Assembly: GCA_947184155.2 (NCBI GenBank)
Contig: CAMXCT020001669.1
Span: forward strand, 413,169-477,168
From: Cladocopium goreaui
Lineage: Eukaryota > Sar > Dinophyceae > Suessiales > Symbiodiniaceae
Length of the DNA: 64,000 nt
Direction of reading: 5' to 3'
The position numbers and the translations under genes are program-made. Positions 10,976 to 21,654 of this stretch are shown here, one piece after another. The notes beneath the pieces were generated by a model. It saw nothing but the letters and a program-made list of their open reading frames with translations. It made no database searches and was not told the origin of the DNA. Numbering within the stretch: position 1 is the first letter of the stretch; each line of letters begins with the position of its first letter.

Positions 10976-11143
10976 GTGACCAAAGTGTCTTTGCTAATGT
11001 CCGCCAAGTTTGATGAAACATTCATGAAACGGGGTGATATCTCCGACATTGACTGCTGCGGGTGGTTTCTTGACGGCATCTCTATAGTTGGCATCTTCAG
11101 CCAGCTCCGACCTTCCCGATGGTTCGCCAACGTCTTCGCATGA
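10976..11143 (+). CDS. Exon candidate, unknown protein
   Basis: Begins at CACAAG|GTGACC and is open to TGA at 11141: VTKVSLLMSAKFDETFMKRG, then DISDIDCCGWFLDGISIVGI, then FSQLRPSRWFANVFA. A GCATGAG near the end could be a GC-type donor, which dinoflagellates use. It probably belongs to the same transcript as 10577-10729. Two minus frames are also open here (11217-10819 and 11182-10994). Confidence 0.45.
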   Translation: MTKVSLLMSAKFDETFMKRGDISDIDCCGWFLDGISIVGIFSQLRPSRWFANVFA

Positions 11144-11816
11144 GCGCAGCGCAGCGCTGATTGATCTGATTCTGAAGCACATGTTCTATGATCATTTTTC
11201 GAATCAGCAGGTCCCAACTATCCCATGAATTGATTTGCCCTTTGGCATCCTTTGGCTATGTATACAACCACGCAGTGAAAAATCACCCCACATCATCATG
11301 GCCTGATGGAACATTTCCAGAGTTCGAATGAACACATGCTTCAGCAAGTGCACATAGCACACAGAAGGCTGGTAAGGTAAGAGTTTATATAATATATATA
11401 TATAGGATTATAGCTTTGTGTGAACATAGAAAACCCCTAAATCCAATGGTTTTTTGAATATTTACAGTATAAATAGTCGTCTCATTACATTGGTTTTTTG
11501 ATTTGGGGATCTGCCAGGATCTGCCATCTCAGACCCACCTAAAAAATGTTCGTGCTATAGTCTATAGTTGGATGATGTTGAATGTCTTGTTGAAATGTTA
11601 TGAAATGTTGCAATCCCCAGTCGTGATTGGGTATTTCTAAGACTGCCAAAGTCGTGACTGTTTTTTTTTTCGCGGTTTGGGCGGTTCTGATCTTTTCGGG
11701 TTGATTGCTTTTTGATATGACGGTCACATAGGACGATGATCCATCAATTGTCATGGGCTCAACCTACCAGACCAGTCAACTTTCATTGACTGCTTGAAAT
11801 TCTTGAGGTATTATCA

Positions 11817-12293
11817 TTGTTTATCAGTAGATGGCGCATTGCATCGCTCATTCGAGACGCAATGGTTCAGGCATTTGAGTACCCTGGTGGTCGAGGAATG
11901 TCTCGGCATGAAGATGCCGACAGAAAGGATAAACAATACAGTGTGGCGAAGATTTGTTTGATCACAAACACGACACGCCATCCCATTGACCCATTGACAT
12001 GCCGCTTGAATGTGCATCCCACTTATTTTTGGTGTCTTATTTGTCTTAGTTTTATCCCACTTATCGAGTTATCCATGTATCCGGTGTATATAAGCCTATA
12101 TGACTCGGGATGTCACGTGGTTCGACATGTCAGCTGTGAGCACTGCACCTCCAGATCGTTTGCATCGTTGTGGTGTCTCACAAAAACCCAGTACAGCGAG
12201 TTCCAACTGCCACCGCAGCCTATGACTCGTGGATGGGAGATCTCGACAGAGAAATCTTTGTGTCAAGAGTCAGGGGTCACACTTGAGACCTGA
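11817..12293 (+). CDS. 158-codon open frame, partly exon-like
   Basis: Plus frame open from 11817. The part at 12120-12235 (VSCEHCTSRSFASLWCLTKT ... YSEFQL) is GC-richer and matches a second copy at 12700-12830. The rest is probably intron sequence that happens to be open. Confidence 0.3.
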   Translation: MFISRWRIASLIRDAMVQAFEYPGGRGMSRHEDADRKDKQYSVAKICLITNTTRHPIDPLTCRLNVHPTYFWCLICLSFIPLIELSMYPVYISLYDSGCHVVRHVSCEHCTSRSFASLWCLTKTQYSEFQLPPQPMTRGWEISTEKSLCQESGVTLET

Positions 12294-12393
12294 AAAATAC
12301 TAGCCAAAAACCATGGAACTAGAACAGTATCCTGAAAATTCTATACCAATCTTAACAGAATTTGGGTATGTGTTTCTTTGTGTTCAATGGCAG

Positions 12394-12476
12394 GTCCTGG
12401 TGTCCTTTTTGTTGTTCCGCAGCAAGTCGACCAACTGTGGATAGGACATCTCAATGCAAAGGCAGGTTTCTTCTAG
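12394..12476 (+). CDS. Short exon candidate with in-frame TAG
   Basis: After CAATGGCAG the frame reads GPGVLFVVPQQVDQLWIGHL then NAKAGFF, then TAG. The same frame goes on QPEDMLKRTLHDFFGRLL beyond the stop. TTTCTTCTAG|CAG also looks like an acceptor, so two exons or a broken exon are possible. Confidence 0.4.
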
Positions 12477-12672
12477 CAGCCGGAGGACATGCTAAAACGG
12501 ACACTTCACGATTTTTTTGGGCGGTTGCTCTGCTGCCTGTTTTTTTTTTGCAAAAGATGAACAGATGTTTCTCTTGTCATATTGCCTACAATATCATGTT
12601 CATATTGTTTATATTCATGGTTTGGTTATGTTTGGTTTATTTCTTGGAGGCTCAACTTGATTCCGACTCTGT

Positions 12673-12897
12673 TTGTCTCAGCCAATGCGCCACAGTGACA
12701 CCATGGCTGGCTGTGTACAGCGCCCACGCCACTGCCCTTCCAGATCGCGTGCATTGTTGCAGTGTCGGATCGCGTGCCAGGTGTCCTATTGGAAAGACGT
12801 CATGTACAGGGAGCTTCAACTCCGCCGTTCCAAGATTCCAAGTCTGAGGCGATTTTTGACATTTTTTGACCATCTGAATCATGATATATATATATAA
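12673..12897 (+). CDS. Exon candidate, paralogous to 12120-12235
   Basis: The frame reads CPSRSRALLQCRIACQVSYW then KDVMYRELQLRRSKIPSLRR. The motif C-x-SRS-x-A-L ... Y-x-E-(L/F)-QL is shared with the frame at 12120-12235 about 570 bp upstream, at DNA level as well (CCAGATCG, TACAG(C/G)GAG). Function is unknown. Confidence 0.4.
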   Translation: MSQPMRHSDTMAGCVQRPRHCPSRSRALLQCRIACQVSYWKDVMYRELQLRRSKIPSLRRFLTFFDHLNHDIYI

Positions 12898-13450
12898 TTA
12901 TATATATATTATAAGTTTAATTGTTGTTCTGAATGATGTGAACATTGGTGAATTATGGTCAATTACTCGCAAATCTTATGGATTGCAAGCTTGATACTTC
13001 ATTGCTGCGAATGTGATAATGATCAATCATTGTCGAGCTTTGGGTATGGGTTGTTATTATACAATCATTATAAAAGCTGTTGTTATTAATCACATTTAAT
13101 GACTAAAAGTCACGCCCTCTTGAATTCGCCAGTGCAGTTTTGAGTTTGAACATTGAATTGGGTGGCACAAAAAAAGTTGATCAGTACCCTACCGTGGCCT
13201 GGTTATGTCGATTGCATCCCCAGCCGGTAGAATGGCTTGGTGTTTCGATCCTTGGGTTTGGTGTTTTTCGCTATTGGAATCTGGTGAAAGGTCAAGACTT
13301 CGCTGTTGGTCAAGCCATCATGATTGTTGGTTAAAGCACCATGCAGCTGTTAGACGCTCGGGTTGGATGGTTCGTTGGATTCATTAGACAATGTTAGACA
13401 ATCATTTCTTGTTGGTAAAACCACCAGCATTATGCAGCATTATTTTGTAG

Positions 13451-13564
13451 CTGCCATGGTGCTTGCACAATCCCTCGGACGTGGTTAGAGAGGTGACTAG
13501 GACTCATGAGTGGTCCCGCGATCGTGAGAGGAACTGCTCAACGGTCGGCATCTGCAAGAGATGA
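13451..13564 (+). CDS. Exon candidate with clear acceptor
   Basis: ATTATTTTGTAG|CTGCCATGG begins a frame of 37 codons: LPWCLHNPSDVVREVTRTHE then WSRDRERNCSTVGICKR, then TGA. Charged, helix-compatible. No family is recognised. The upstream ORF at 13140-13334 (VAWLCRLHPQPVEWLGVSIL...) may be another exon of the same gene. Confidence 0.45.
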   Translation: MPWCLHNPSDVVREVTRTHEWSRDRERNCSTVGICKR

Positions 13565-13970
13565 AAATGTGTGGGGGTTTCCGTAAATTGGGTCTACTGT
13601 ACCCCACAATGGATGGTTTATAATGAAACATCGAAGTGACATTTATTTTTGGGGTACCCCAATTTTAGGAAACCTCCAAGTGGATCATGAACGAGTTTTT
13701 TGTGGCACCCCTCAAAAAGTAGCATCATACTACAATAGTGATGGAAGATGTTGGAAGCGTATATATCACGTTTCTACGTTTTCTAAGTTTCGAGGATTAC
13801 TATCATAGGCATCATATTTTGTAAGTCTTTATTTTCAGATATTTTCCTATGAAACATGGGGCTGTCCATTTACCATGTGTGAACTCACAGCCTATCAAGT
13901 GGGCCTTTTCTAACCAACGATTCCTGGGGTGAACCGCCAACGTCAAATCAGCGGGATTGATTACAGAATT

Positions 13971-14080
13971 TACCCTCTGGTAATGTGTTACTTAGCTGTT
14001 GAAAATGATCATTTACAGTTGAATTTCCTATTAATAGCATGGTGATTTTCTATAGCTATGTAAACGTTTACCAGAGGGTA
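13971..14080. mobile_element. Family 1 hairpin element, copy 5
   Basis: Ends TACCCTCTGGTAATGTGTTAC and GTAAACGTTTACCAGAGGGTA, 110 bp, with an internal attaatagcatggtgattttc core. Confidence 0.88.
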
Positions 14081-14492
14081 TCTGGATTAGGCTTGTTGAT
14101 CGGATTTGCCCCTTTTCTTGGTTAATCTTCTGAACTTGAAAATTACCCAGAAGGAATCCTGCTGACAGTGTGAAGCTCTTGGTCTTAGAGGTGGGTAGCC
14201 CTGGGGAAAACACGGAACAAGATTCAAAACAAACATCAACTCAAGTATATATGTTCAGAAGCGTAAAAAAAATAAACATGTATAAACAAGTTAAGTTGAA
14301 TGTGACATCAAATTAAACCATATCTTTCTACAAGCCATTTAAGTGATCTGTTTTTGCCACAGCATGGCTTGATTGTCCAATTGTCCAGCTAGGTCGAGCC
14401 AGAATCCTGGTTTCATGGCCGAGACAACCACCGTTTTCCTGGCTGGGTGTTTCCTGGGGGATTTCCAAAATCATGGTGGTTTCAAGTCTAAA

Positions 14493-14582
14493 CCCATATG
14501 CTCCATGCATGGAATATTTGACAACATTTGCCCTAAAATTCGCCCAAATGTAGGTAAATATACCATACATGGAGCATATGGG
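14493..14582. mobile_element. Family 7 hairpin, single copy seen
   Basis: CCCATATGCTCCATGCATGG is answered by CCATACATGGAGCATATGGG, making a 20 bp inverted repeat around a 50 bp spacer. It is analogous in design to family 6. Confidence 0.6.
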
Positions 14583-14651
14583 AAAACTGCTTGGTGGTTT
14601 CTAACATGAATTTTATGACTTTCCATATAATGGGATCAATAATGGGATTAT

Positions 14652-14769
14652 CTGGTTGGTGGTTTGGAACCATGGAATTTGATGACTTTCCTAACATAGT
14701 GGGAATTTCATCATCCCAACTGACGAAGGAAGATATTTTTCAGAGGGGTAGGGCTCAACCACCAACCAG
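14652..14769. mobile_element. Family 2 hairpin element, copy 1
   Basis: Ends CTGGTTGGTGGTTTGG and CAACCACCAACCAG. The interior has gggaatttcatcatcccaactgacgaa and atttttcagaggggt, shared by all family 2 copies. A truncated copy (14588-14650) directly precedes it. Confidence 0.85.
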
Positions 14770-14859
14770 AAAATGATCTAGAATGGCAAAATGTGGGATG
14801 ATTTGGGGGGCATCCCGGATATCCCCATTTCTTAGAAGCCCACCATTTGGGGAATGATG

Positions 14860-16075
14860 CTGGCGGCCCTAGCGCCGGGCACAGCTGGGAATCAAACCCG
14901 GCAATGGGAAAATCATGTGATCATGTGTCTGGGTAAATGATAGTGACCTCGCTGTGACCTCACTAGAATCATGGTTAGTAAGGGGAATTATCCCCAAATG
15001 GCCTTTTTTCAGGGTAGTGAATCATTATAATTTACCCAGATGTGTGTATTTAAATGGTAAAATAATCTGCAAATTGTCATGTTTGCTTACCAATGGGTAC
15101 TCAAGTTTGGTTGCTCTTGTGAGAGGAGTTGCAAGATGTTGCAAGTGCTTCTGAGTTCTGAGCTGAATTTCTCAGTCTCGCGTTACTTTATTTCAGGAAC
15201 CCCCTCCGGAATAGATACTAAGTCATCACGGATGAGACTGGTTTTTGTTCTTGTTTGCCGTTAATGCGAATCCACAAATTATAATCTTGGTGGAATTATG
15301 CACGTTGTGGCTAGCTGAAGGCCATGACAAGGAAACCAACGTAGAGATGGTCTTCTAGTTGGCATGTTCACATGATCTCTATTTTGCAGACCTGAGTCTG
15401 AACCTATCTTTGGGGATTTTTAAAACTTTAAGGGAATACTTAAAATGAATAGAAACTAAAGATTTGACTTCTAGGTTTAGGTTTGAACATTGAACAAATT
15501 GAACACAAGGAAGTGCCCAGACTTGCCAGACCCCGATATTGGGGGTTTCTGAAGTCATGAGGGATCTCCAGGCCACCATGGTTGTTCCGATACTATAGTT
15601 TGGTCGTTCATGACTTGAAGTCCAAGTTTAGGAAACCTCCACATGTAACGAACCAGTAAAATTGCCCTTCAAGCAATCAGGAAAACAAAACGCTTTCAGA
15701 CAAGATGATGTTTTTCGACCTGAAAAAACAGCTCCTTCGGTGCCAGTCCGGTCTCAGATGCAGGCATAGCTGCATAGTCTTGAAGTCTTGGTGGGATCTG
15801 TTGATGTAACTGATGTAACCAACTGGATACTGGGATGATCCAGAAAATAGATGAAGATTGAGGGCCACTGATTAATGTTGCTTGATCCAATGGATGATGA
15901 TATGATGGAATCCCCAAAATCACAAGCTTTTTGTAGGTCCATTAGCCAATTTTGACCCATACCCCATATGAACACTGGCTGCTAAACCGCTGGTCATATG
16001 GGACTCTACTATCCTATTATCCTTTTTATATTGGGGATGATCAGTATCACAATCTATGACCTAGGAATTCCAACT
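14860..16075. other. Stretch without a supported gene
   Basis: Contains only short open frames in AT-rich DNA. The GC-rich patch at 14860-14900 and the TTTATTTCAG|GAACC at 15197 could mark small exons, but no convincing frame follows. Confidence 0.3.
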
Positions 16076-16079
16076 GCCT

Positions 16080-16298
16080 ATGTTGGCATCTTCTTCCCAG
16101 TGTTCCAAGCGATTGAAGCCCAGGCTGCAGACGGTTCGTTTGCGGGACCAGTTGGAGGAGGAACATCGACAGATGCGCTTGTTCGGGATCCCAAAATACA
16201 CACGACATCAAGCCATGAAAAAAAAACAAATCGTCGCCTCAAAGAGTTTGAAGCTACATTTTTTTGAACGAAAACACGAGAACATATTATGGAACTGA
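16080..16298 (+). CDS. Exon candidate, charged coiled-coil-like
   Basis: The frame reads CSKRLKPRLQTVRLRDQLEE then EHRQMRLFGIPKYTRHQAMK. Highly charged and helical around 16107-16220, where GC is higher. An AG acceptor (GCCCAG|GCTGC) lies just upstream of LQTVR. The 3' part, with AAAAAAA runs, is doubtful. Confidence 0.45.
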   Translation: MLASSSQCSKRLKPRLQTVRLRDQLEEEHRQMRLFGIPKYTRHQAMKKKQIVASKSLKLHFFERKHENILWN

Positions 16299-16462
16299 CC
16301 AAACAAACAAGAAACATGTGTTTTGAAAGAAAAGGTGACGATTTCCCAAGTGGATTCTGCCGTACTTTCGGGACCAGTTTCTGCACGTGTTTGTGTCCTC
16401 TGTCCGTAATAAATGCACAAAACAGAAGGCTGTGTTTAATCATATTAAGTGAAGTTCCCTAC

Positions 16463-16592
16463 AGCTAAGCTGGTTTATAACTCCAATAAACCATGGTATA
16501 TTAAATTTTATGAATGTTGAATGATTATGGTACTTATACAACACACCGTATTCATAGGGTTTATAGACCAACTTCTAACCGGGGGGCATTCG
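16463..16592. mobile_element. Family 3 element, degenerate
   Basis: gctggtttataactccaataaaccatgg ... gtacttat ... tttatagaccaacttctaaccggggggc follows the family 3 layout with many changes. The CAATGTGAGG ends are lost. Confidence 0.55.
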
Positions 16593-16712
16593 TAAGGGCC
16601 ACATTGGCTGCGCTGCGCATCTCTGATCCCGAGCGATATTTGTTTTTTTTTTTGTGGAAGGATTGTCCTACTCTAGACAAATGTTCATGAGGGTTTCCGT
16701 AAGGACTTGATA

Positions 16713-16814
16713 ACCCCTATGGATCCAAACACTGTCTGAGAAGATACTTAAGCCTCAAAATTATAGTAAATTATACCCCAAACACTTCCTAAGAAGGTAC
16801 TTGGATCCATAGGG
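16713..16814. mobile_element. Family 4 hairpin element, copy 2
   Basis: Ends CCCCTATGGATCCA and TGGATCCATAGGG, with the inner pair CTGAGAAGATACTT / CTAAGAAGGTACTT. Confidence 0.82.
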
Positions 16815-16933
16815 AATGATTAATATATGTATATGGACATATGAAGGATATTTGACATAATGATACATAATGAATACATGATGAATGAACACATGTTGTC
16901 TTCAAATGAATTTGAGGGATATGATCTGTTGAT

Positions 16934-17281
16934 TTAATATATGCTCACCCCAACACTGAACTCCTCATCTCCAAAAAACATCTGGATCAGCGGAGCAACA
17001 GTTTTCCAAACATTTGCTGAACCACTGTTTTGGGCTTTGGGTTTGTGCAAAAAAAAAAATGGCAAAAATGGGTGATGGGCCACATACATTGTCATTTGAT
17101 GGGAATATGATGAGTAGCCAGCCAGGATTTGAGGCACGCTTTTCCTAGAGAAAAGTCGCTTGCGAAAGGCTAGGATGTATCCATCAGGTGAGGCTGGGAG
17201 GATTCTGTCGGATGACCATGGGGTGTTTTTTTCGGGGTGTCTGAACCAAAAAGGATTGGACAATGTAATAGTATGTAGCCT
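16934..17281 (-). CDS. Minus-strand exon candidate starting at a family 1 acceptor
   Basis: On the minus strand the element at 17276-17386 ends in ACCAG|AGGCTACAT. The frame AGG-CTA-CAT is open for about 115 codons: LSNPFWFRHPEKNTPWSSDR, ILPASPDGYILAFRKRLFSR, then ... KPKAQNSGSANVWKTVAPLI ... DEEFSVGVSIY and a stop at 16934. It is one of the longest natural-looking frames in the window. No domain is recognised. Confidence 0.45.
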   Translation of the reverse strand, partial: RLHTITLSNPFWFRHPEKNTPWSSDRILPASPDGYILAFRKRLFSRKSVPQILAGYSSYSHQMTMYVAHHPFLPFFFLHKPKAQNSGSANVWKTVAPLIQMFFGDEEFSVGVSIY

Positions 17282-17386
17282 CTGGTAAATTAACAGTTTG
17301 CTATGAACATGGACATAGAAATAGTTGATTTACCCATTAATAGCATGGTGGTTTTCCATAGCTATGTTAGTCTACCAGAGGGGGTA
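17276..17386. mobile_element. Family 1 hairpin element, copy 6
   Basis: Ends TAGCCTCTGGTAAATTAAC and GTCTACCAGAGGGGGTA, with the standard core. Coding-like frames leave it on both strands. Confidence 0.82.
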
Positions 17387-17503
17387 ATAATGTTCAACAT
17401 TGTGGTGCCAATTTGCTGCGGTGCCAACACTGAAGGCTGGACGCTAAACTACAGGCGGAGTGGCGACGGGGAATGTCCAGGACCCCAAAATCCCGTTGCT
17501 TAG
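17379..17503 (+). CDS. Exon candidate between two family 1 copies, plus reading
   Basis: AG-GGG-GTA-ATA after CCAG opens 41 codons: EGVIMFNIVVPICCGANTEG then WTLNYRRSGDGECPGPQNPV, then TAG. The minus strand of the same island (DFGVLDIPRRHSACSLASSL...) is also open, so only one of the two readings can be right. Confidence 0.3.
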
Positions 17504-17585
17504 CCTTCTGTAGTCAAGTGTCGCTAGCTGGGAAATTGTGGATCAATGGATTTTTTGAATGGGACATGTATCTATTAGTATCTAC

Positions 17586-17689
17586 TACACTCTGGTAAAC
17601 TAGCATGACTATGGAAAATCACCATTTTTCATGGACAAATTCACTGTAAATGGTTATTTTCCATAGTTATGTTAGATTACCAGAGGGTA
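17586..17689. mobile_element. Family 1 hairpin element, copy 7
   Basis: Ends TACACTCTGGTAAACTAGC and GTTAGATTACCAGAGGGTA, 104 bp. Confidence 0.82.
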
Positions 17690-17920
17690 CTGTATATGGG
17701 AACTTGTCTATGGCTATGTGAAATTACTGGAGGCTAATCAATGTTAATTATATGTGCGTCACATTGCCTGTGTGATACATGACCTTTGGTATAGGTGGAC
17801 TTGGTGACCATGCAGGGCTTTTGTTGAGCTTGGAAAGTACTGGGAATGGAGGCAATTGAAGCCGCAGCATTTCAATGGATACATATTGCCTCGATGCCCA
17901 GATTCAAGCAATATTGGATA

Positions 17921-18020
17921 CTATATATATATATAAGTATATATATATATACACATGATTATATGATATGTATGTATATATAAATATATAATTACATATG
18001 ATAAATATATATATATATAG
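17921..18020. repeat. TA-rich microsatellite block
   Basis: Long TA/TG dinucleotide-like tract. A similar block lies at 18434-18545 right after family 1 copy 8. Confidence 0.8.
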
Positions 18021-18315
18021 AATATATGCCCTTTTGAAAAAATCCTCAATGGATACATATTGGGAATAGCCATGACCGGAGGATTTCTGTTTTTTTTTTT
18101 TTACGTGTGGAGGCCATCGTGAAAGAAAGGCCGGATCAGCGGCCGGGGAATTGGGGCATCCCAGTTTTGGCAAGTGGTCATATGCATCCTTTGCATGGGA
18201 ATACAGTATAGAATATATATATATATATAATGGGATGATTAATCGGATTTAGCTGGTGATTTAATGGTTTAACAATGGGTTAACAATGGTGAAGAATGGG
18301 ATGGTTACATGATCT

Positions 18316-18432
18316 TACCCTCTGGTTATGACTAACATAGCCATGGTATAGATGGCCCATAGAAATAGATGGTTTACCTATTAAAAGCATGGTGATTTTC
18401 CATGGCTATGTTAGTCATAACCAGATGGTGTA
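18316..18432. mobile_element. Family 1 hairpin element, copy 8
   Basis: Ends TACCCTCTGGTTATGACTAAC and GTTAGTCATAACCAGATGGTG, with 19-21 bp inverted repeats. It belongs to the TTATGACTAAC subfamily. Confidence 0.87.
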
Positions 18433-18678
18433 TATATATATATAATTGTATGTATACATGTATGCATATATGTATTTAAGTATATACATGTAGCTTGATT
18501 ATGATATATATATATGTGTGTGTTTATATTTATATATGTGTACATATTATATGTTATATTATGTTATACATCTAAATGGGCTGTAAAATTACAAGAAACC
18601 AATTACAAACTGTAGTGCGCACACGACGGATTGAAATTACATGTTTATGTCTATTGATGGTTGCTTTATATTTACATT

Positions 18679-18797
18679 TACCATCTGGTTATTTAACATA
18701 GCCATGGAAAATCCGTCATAAGTGGAGGTTTTAAAGGGAAAACCATCTATAAATGGGCCATCTATACCATGGCTATGTTAGTCATAACCAGATGGTA
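18679..18797. mobile_element. Family 1 hairpin element, copy 9
   Basis: Left end TACCATCTGGTTATTTAAC, right end GTTAGTCATAACCAGATGGTA. The two ends come from different subfamilies, so the copy may be a recombinant or have one converted end. Confidence 0.85.
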
Positions 18798-18904
18798 TGT
18801 TGTTTCTTGATATCGATTTGGGCTGCACAGAGGTAATTTTTCCATGGCATGTCCCATTCGGTCTCCACAGGACGAAAAAGGTCCAAACGTCGTTCCTTTT
18901 CTGA
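18792..18904 (+). CDS. Exon candidate starting at family 1 copy 9
   Basis: AT-GGT-ATG after CCAG opens 37 codons: GMLFLDIDLGCTEVIFPWHV then PFGLHRTKKVQTSFLF, then TGA. This is a convincing globular composition, in the same phase as after other copies. It overlaps the next exon candidate in a different frame, so an internal donor before 18870 is likely. Confidence 0.4.
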
Positions 18905-19034
18905 GGTGTAGACATGAAGGTTTCCCCCGCCTGGCAGACATGGAGGAGTCGACAGACGGGCACGCCGGGGTGGAATGTCCTGCAGTTTTGACAGGTTCAT
19001 CATCTAGAAATAGGCCAGGTTCCATTGCCGCTTG
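18871..19034 (+). CDS. Exon candidate between CTCCACAG acceptor and family 2 donor
   Basis: CTCCACAG|GACGAAAAAG starts DEKGPNVVPFLRCRHEGFPR then LADMEESTDGHAGVECPAVL then TGSSSRNRPGSIAA. It ends at CTTG|GTGG, the left end of the family 2 element at 19031. The minus strand is also open (19025-18762). Confidence 0.4.
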
Positions 19035-19127
19035 GTGGTTTGGAACATGAACTTTATTTTTCCATATATTGGGAATAATAATCCCAACTGACTAATATTT
19101 TTCAGAGGGGTTGAAACCACCAACCAG
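19031..19127. mobile_element. Family 2 hairpin element, copy 2
   Basis: Left end CTTGGTGGTTTGGAACATG, right end AACCACCAACCAG, with the atattgggaa / cccaactgac interior of the family. Confidence 0.8.
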
Positions 19128-19565
19128 CATTGCTATTTTAAATTACCAGAGGCAGTGTCGGATTTGGACCAATCTTTGATCACCAACCATCAGATTTTTT
19201 TACCCAAGAAACATGAGTAGATTTCAAATATGATGGGATGTGAGTTAAGGTATTTACCAACTACACAGGGGAAAACTTCACACAGAGACACAATGAGACC
19301 AGCATAGTCTTCACATAGAGACTTTTGAAGGAGCAGAGCGCGGGAAGACTTGCTATATATGTTTTTTTGCATCATAAGATGACTTGGGTATTCTGCTCGG
19401 AGCAGGGGGCACCTTCGTAAGCCTTTTTCCACCTTGATACGTTGGTTTGTATGAAAGGGGGGAATGGGCTTCTACAGTTGACAGTCTGCTCATGGTGGCT
19501 CCAGGCCTTTAAAGGTGATGTTTAGCTTCTTTATGCATCTTTATTTGGCCAATGTACCCCCATAG

Positions 19566-19688
19566 TACCATCTGGTTATGACTAACAGTTCGCCATGGAA
19601 AATCACCATGCTATTAATAGGTAAACCATCTATTTCGATTAGGGCCATCTATACCATGGCAAACTGTGAACGTCATAACCAGAGGGTA
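19566..19688. mobile_element. Family 1 hairpin element, copy 10
   Basis: Ends TACCATCTGGTTATGACTAAC and GAACGTCATAACCAGAGGGTA. It shares the long core (atttcgattagggccatctatacc) with the copy at 5253, in opposite orientation. Confidence 0.86.
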
Positions 19689-19846
19689 TCTTAGGAATCT
19701 TAGGAGCAACCAAAAGGAGATTCCAGCCGCGACAGGACAGTCTTGAGCCTGAGCCGGATGTTGATGACATGTTGCTGCTTCCGCTGCATATCAACGAGGC
19801 GCCTATCAGCGCCGCTGGAAACTCACAGGACCTCCCGGGTTCATGA
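19683..19846 (+). CDS. Exon candidate following family 1 copy 10
   Basis: AG-GGT-ATC after CCAG opens 54 codons. The strongest part is ATKRRFQPRQDSLEPEPDVD then DMLLLPLHINEAPISAAGNS then QDLPGS and TGA. TTAG|GAGC at 19702 is an alternative acceptor in the same frame. It could be a C-terminal exon. Confidence 0.5.
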
Positions 19847-20126
19847 AGGTCATGGGTGACATGGATTTATCACTGTTTTGGTGGTAACATGTGGTAACCA
19901 CTCCAACTATAACAGTCTAGGATTTATATATTTCCAGGGTTGAGGTTTGTTCCATGCTTTGGCCGCTACTGAACCTGACATAGCACCTCTGAGAGGACTG
20001 AAGCAGAAATGGATCATTGGTTCCTGCCAAAAATGCTGGGATGAATGTTCTAAACTTACTTTCTCGTGTTGAGTTGTCAAGCTGGTTAGTGTGCACCCTT
20101 TCAACTGCAGTTAGATATCTTAAGTC

Positions 20127-20179
20127 CTAGTTATTGGACTCATGAACCAACTTAGCTATACTTTGGGGCCCAACGTGTA
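20127..20179. mobile_element. Family 3 right-end fragment
   Basis: cctagttattggactcatgaaccaacttagctatactttggggccc matches the right half of family 3; the left half is missing. Confidence 0.6.
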
Positions 20180-21296
20180 GATTGGGCTGGGATAAGACGC
20201 AGTTTTGAGATTTTCCGATTTGAATCTCGAGGCTTGCGCTTGGACAGTGGTTGAAATTGCAGTACTATTTGACTTCATATGGGTTGGTTGCATCCACAGT
20301 TGTGTGGTCGATATCCTGAACTTTCCTGAACTTTCCTGAACTTTCTCCCTCTTCCAAGATCCTAGCCACAAAACAAATCCACTTGTTGCTTCGTTCGAGC
20401 CGCAACTCTCGCAGACCCCCCACAAGCGTGGGTTTGATTTCCTCAATTAAATCCATTTTACCCTTGCTCTATTTTGGTGGTTTGGATGAACATAAAGTCC
20501 AACTATGTTGCTCAGTATCAAACTTGTTGTAGGCCTTAGGAGTTATAACTGGCTTATAACATCTTATAACCTTATTTACAGGGCTTATGTCATCCCATTT
20601 ATCACTGTTGAGGGCCAAAACCTGTATGATTGCTATGTTTGCCGTATTCCATGCTCCACATTGTGTCCTTTTTCCTGGTCCATTCACCATTTTCCATAGC
20701 CAAAAAGCCCCGAATCTATGGCGATAAGTTGTGTATCCTCCTGGTTCACGATTTTCCATTATGCCATTATTTAACATTATTTACCATACTATTTACCATT
20801 ACTTACCATTGTTCCATTCAAGTGTTTGTTTGGTTTTGTTTTTTGTTTCCAGTGTTCCATTCAGGTTCGTGATTCATTGTGGTAAACCCAACAATAAATC
20901 CCAGTGCCACAAATGGGTCGTAGACATCATCCCGAATGGTAGTTGTATTGTTCCGCTTCACACATTAGCCGGTGTTTAACCACTATGCCTAGCAAAACAA
21001 CCACCTTTACCAGCCTTTACCAGTACTATTCCAATAGTTTTGTAGGAGTTGACTTTGCTATCTTTTTGGGGATTGCTATGTTTTTCAAGCACCAGCCACA
21101 TTAGCAGTTGGTTAAATCAGCCATATCTGCAGTTGGTCAAGAGGAGTACCCATAGTGGATTATGATTATACGCCATGTAAACAAGGTAGTACAACCCCGA
21201 ACTCATCACCACCCACCGATCCTTTTTCAATTGTATCCACATCTTTGGGATTCAACAATAATTAACTTATAGCCCCATATATTTGATGATTAATCC
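20180..21296. other. Stretch without supported gene
   Basis: Open frames here have AT-driven composition (F/I/Y/H-rich). The 20315-20345 patch has three copies of CCTGAACTTT. Nothing else stands out. Confidence 0.3.
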
Positions 21297-21299
21297 ATT

Positions 21300-21376
21300 C
21301 AATGGCCATGTCAGGAACCTAAATTGGAGGTACCTACATATATATATATATATATATATAAGGCATGGGGGGTACC
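21300..21376. mobile_element. Family 5 element, truncated, invaded by (TA)n
   Basis: CAATGGCCATGTCAGGAACC and the adjoining taaattggaggtacctaca are the family 5 left end. A 24 bp TA tract replaces the rest up to taaggc. Confidence 0.55.
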
Positions 21377-21654
21377 TTGTAAATTAATCCATGGGTACCC
21401 TGGGTTGGTGGGTCATTTTTTTGGGATTAATTAGTGTGGATTAATTTTTTGGGGGGGTATAGAACATAGAACTAGGGTCTAGACCAGGATTATTTTTTTT
21501 ATAGAAGAGCTGTTAAGTAAAGGAACACCCATCAACAACCACCTATAACCACCCACTACCAGAAAAGGCTAACTCCCCATTGAATTAACAAAGCCCGACA
21601 AAGATGGGAAAACAAAAACCTTTCATGGTTTGGAAATGATTGGAACATTTTGGA

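Noticed and set aside
14855-14905. tRNA-like patch (minus strand GGGTTTGATTCCCAGC resembles a T arm)
   Set aside because: No matching acceptor stem, D arm or anticodon arm can be folded around it.
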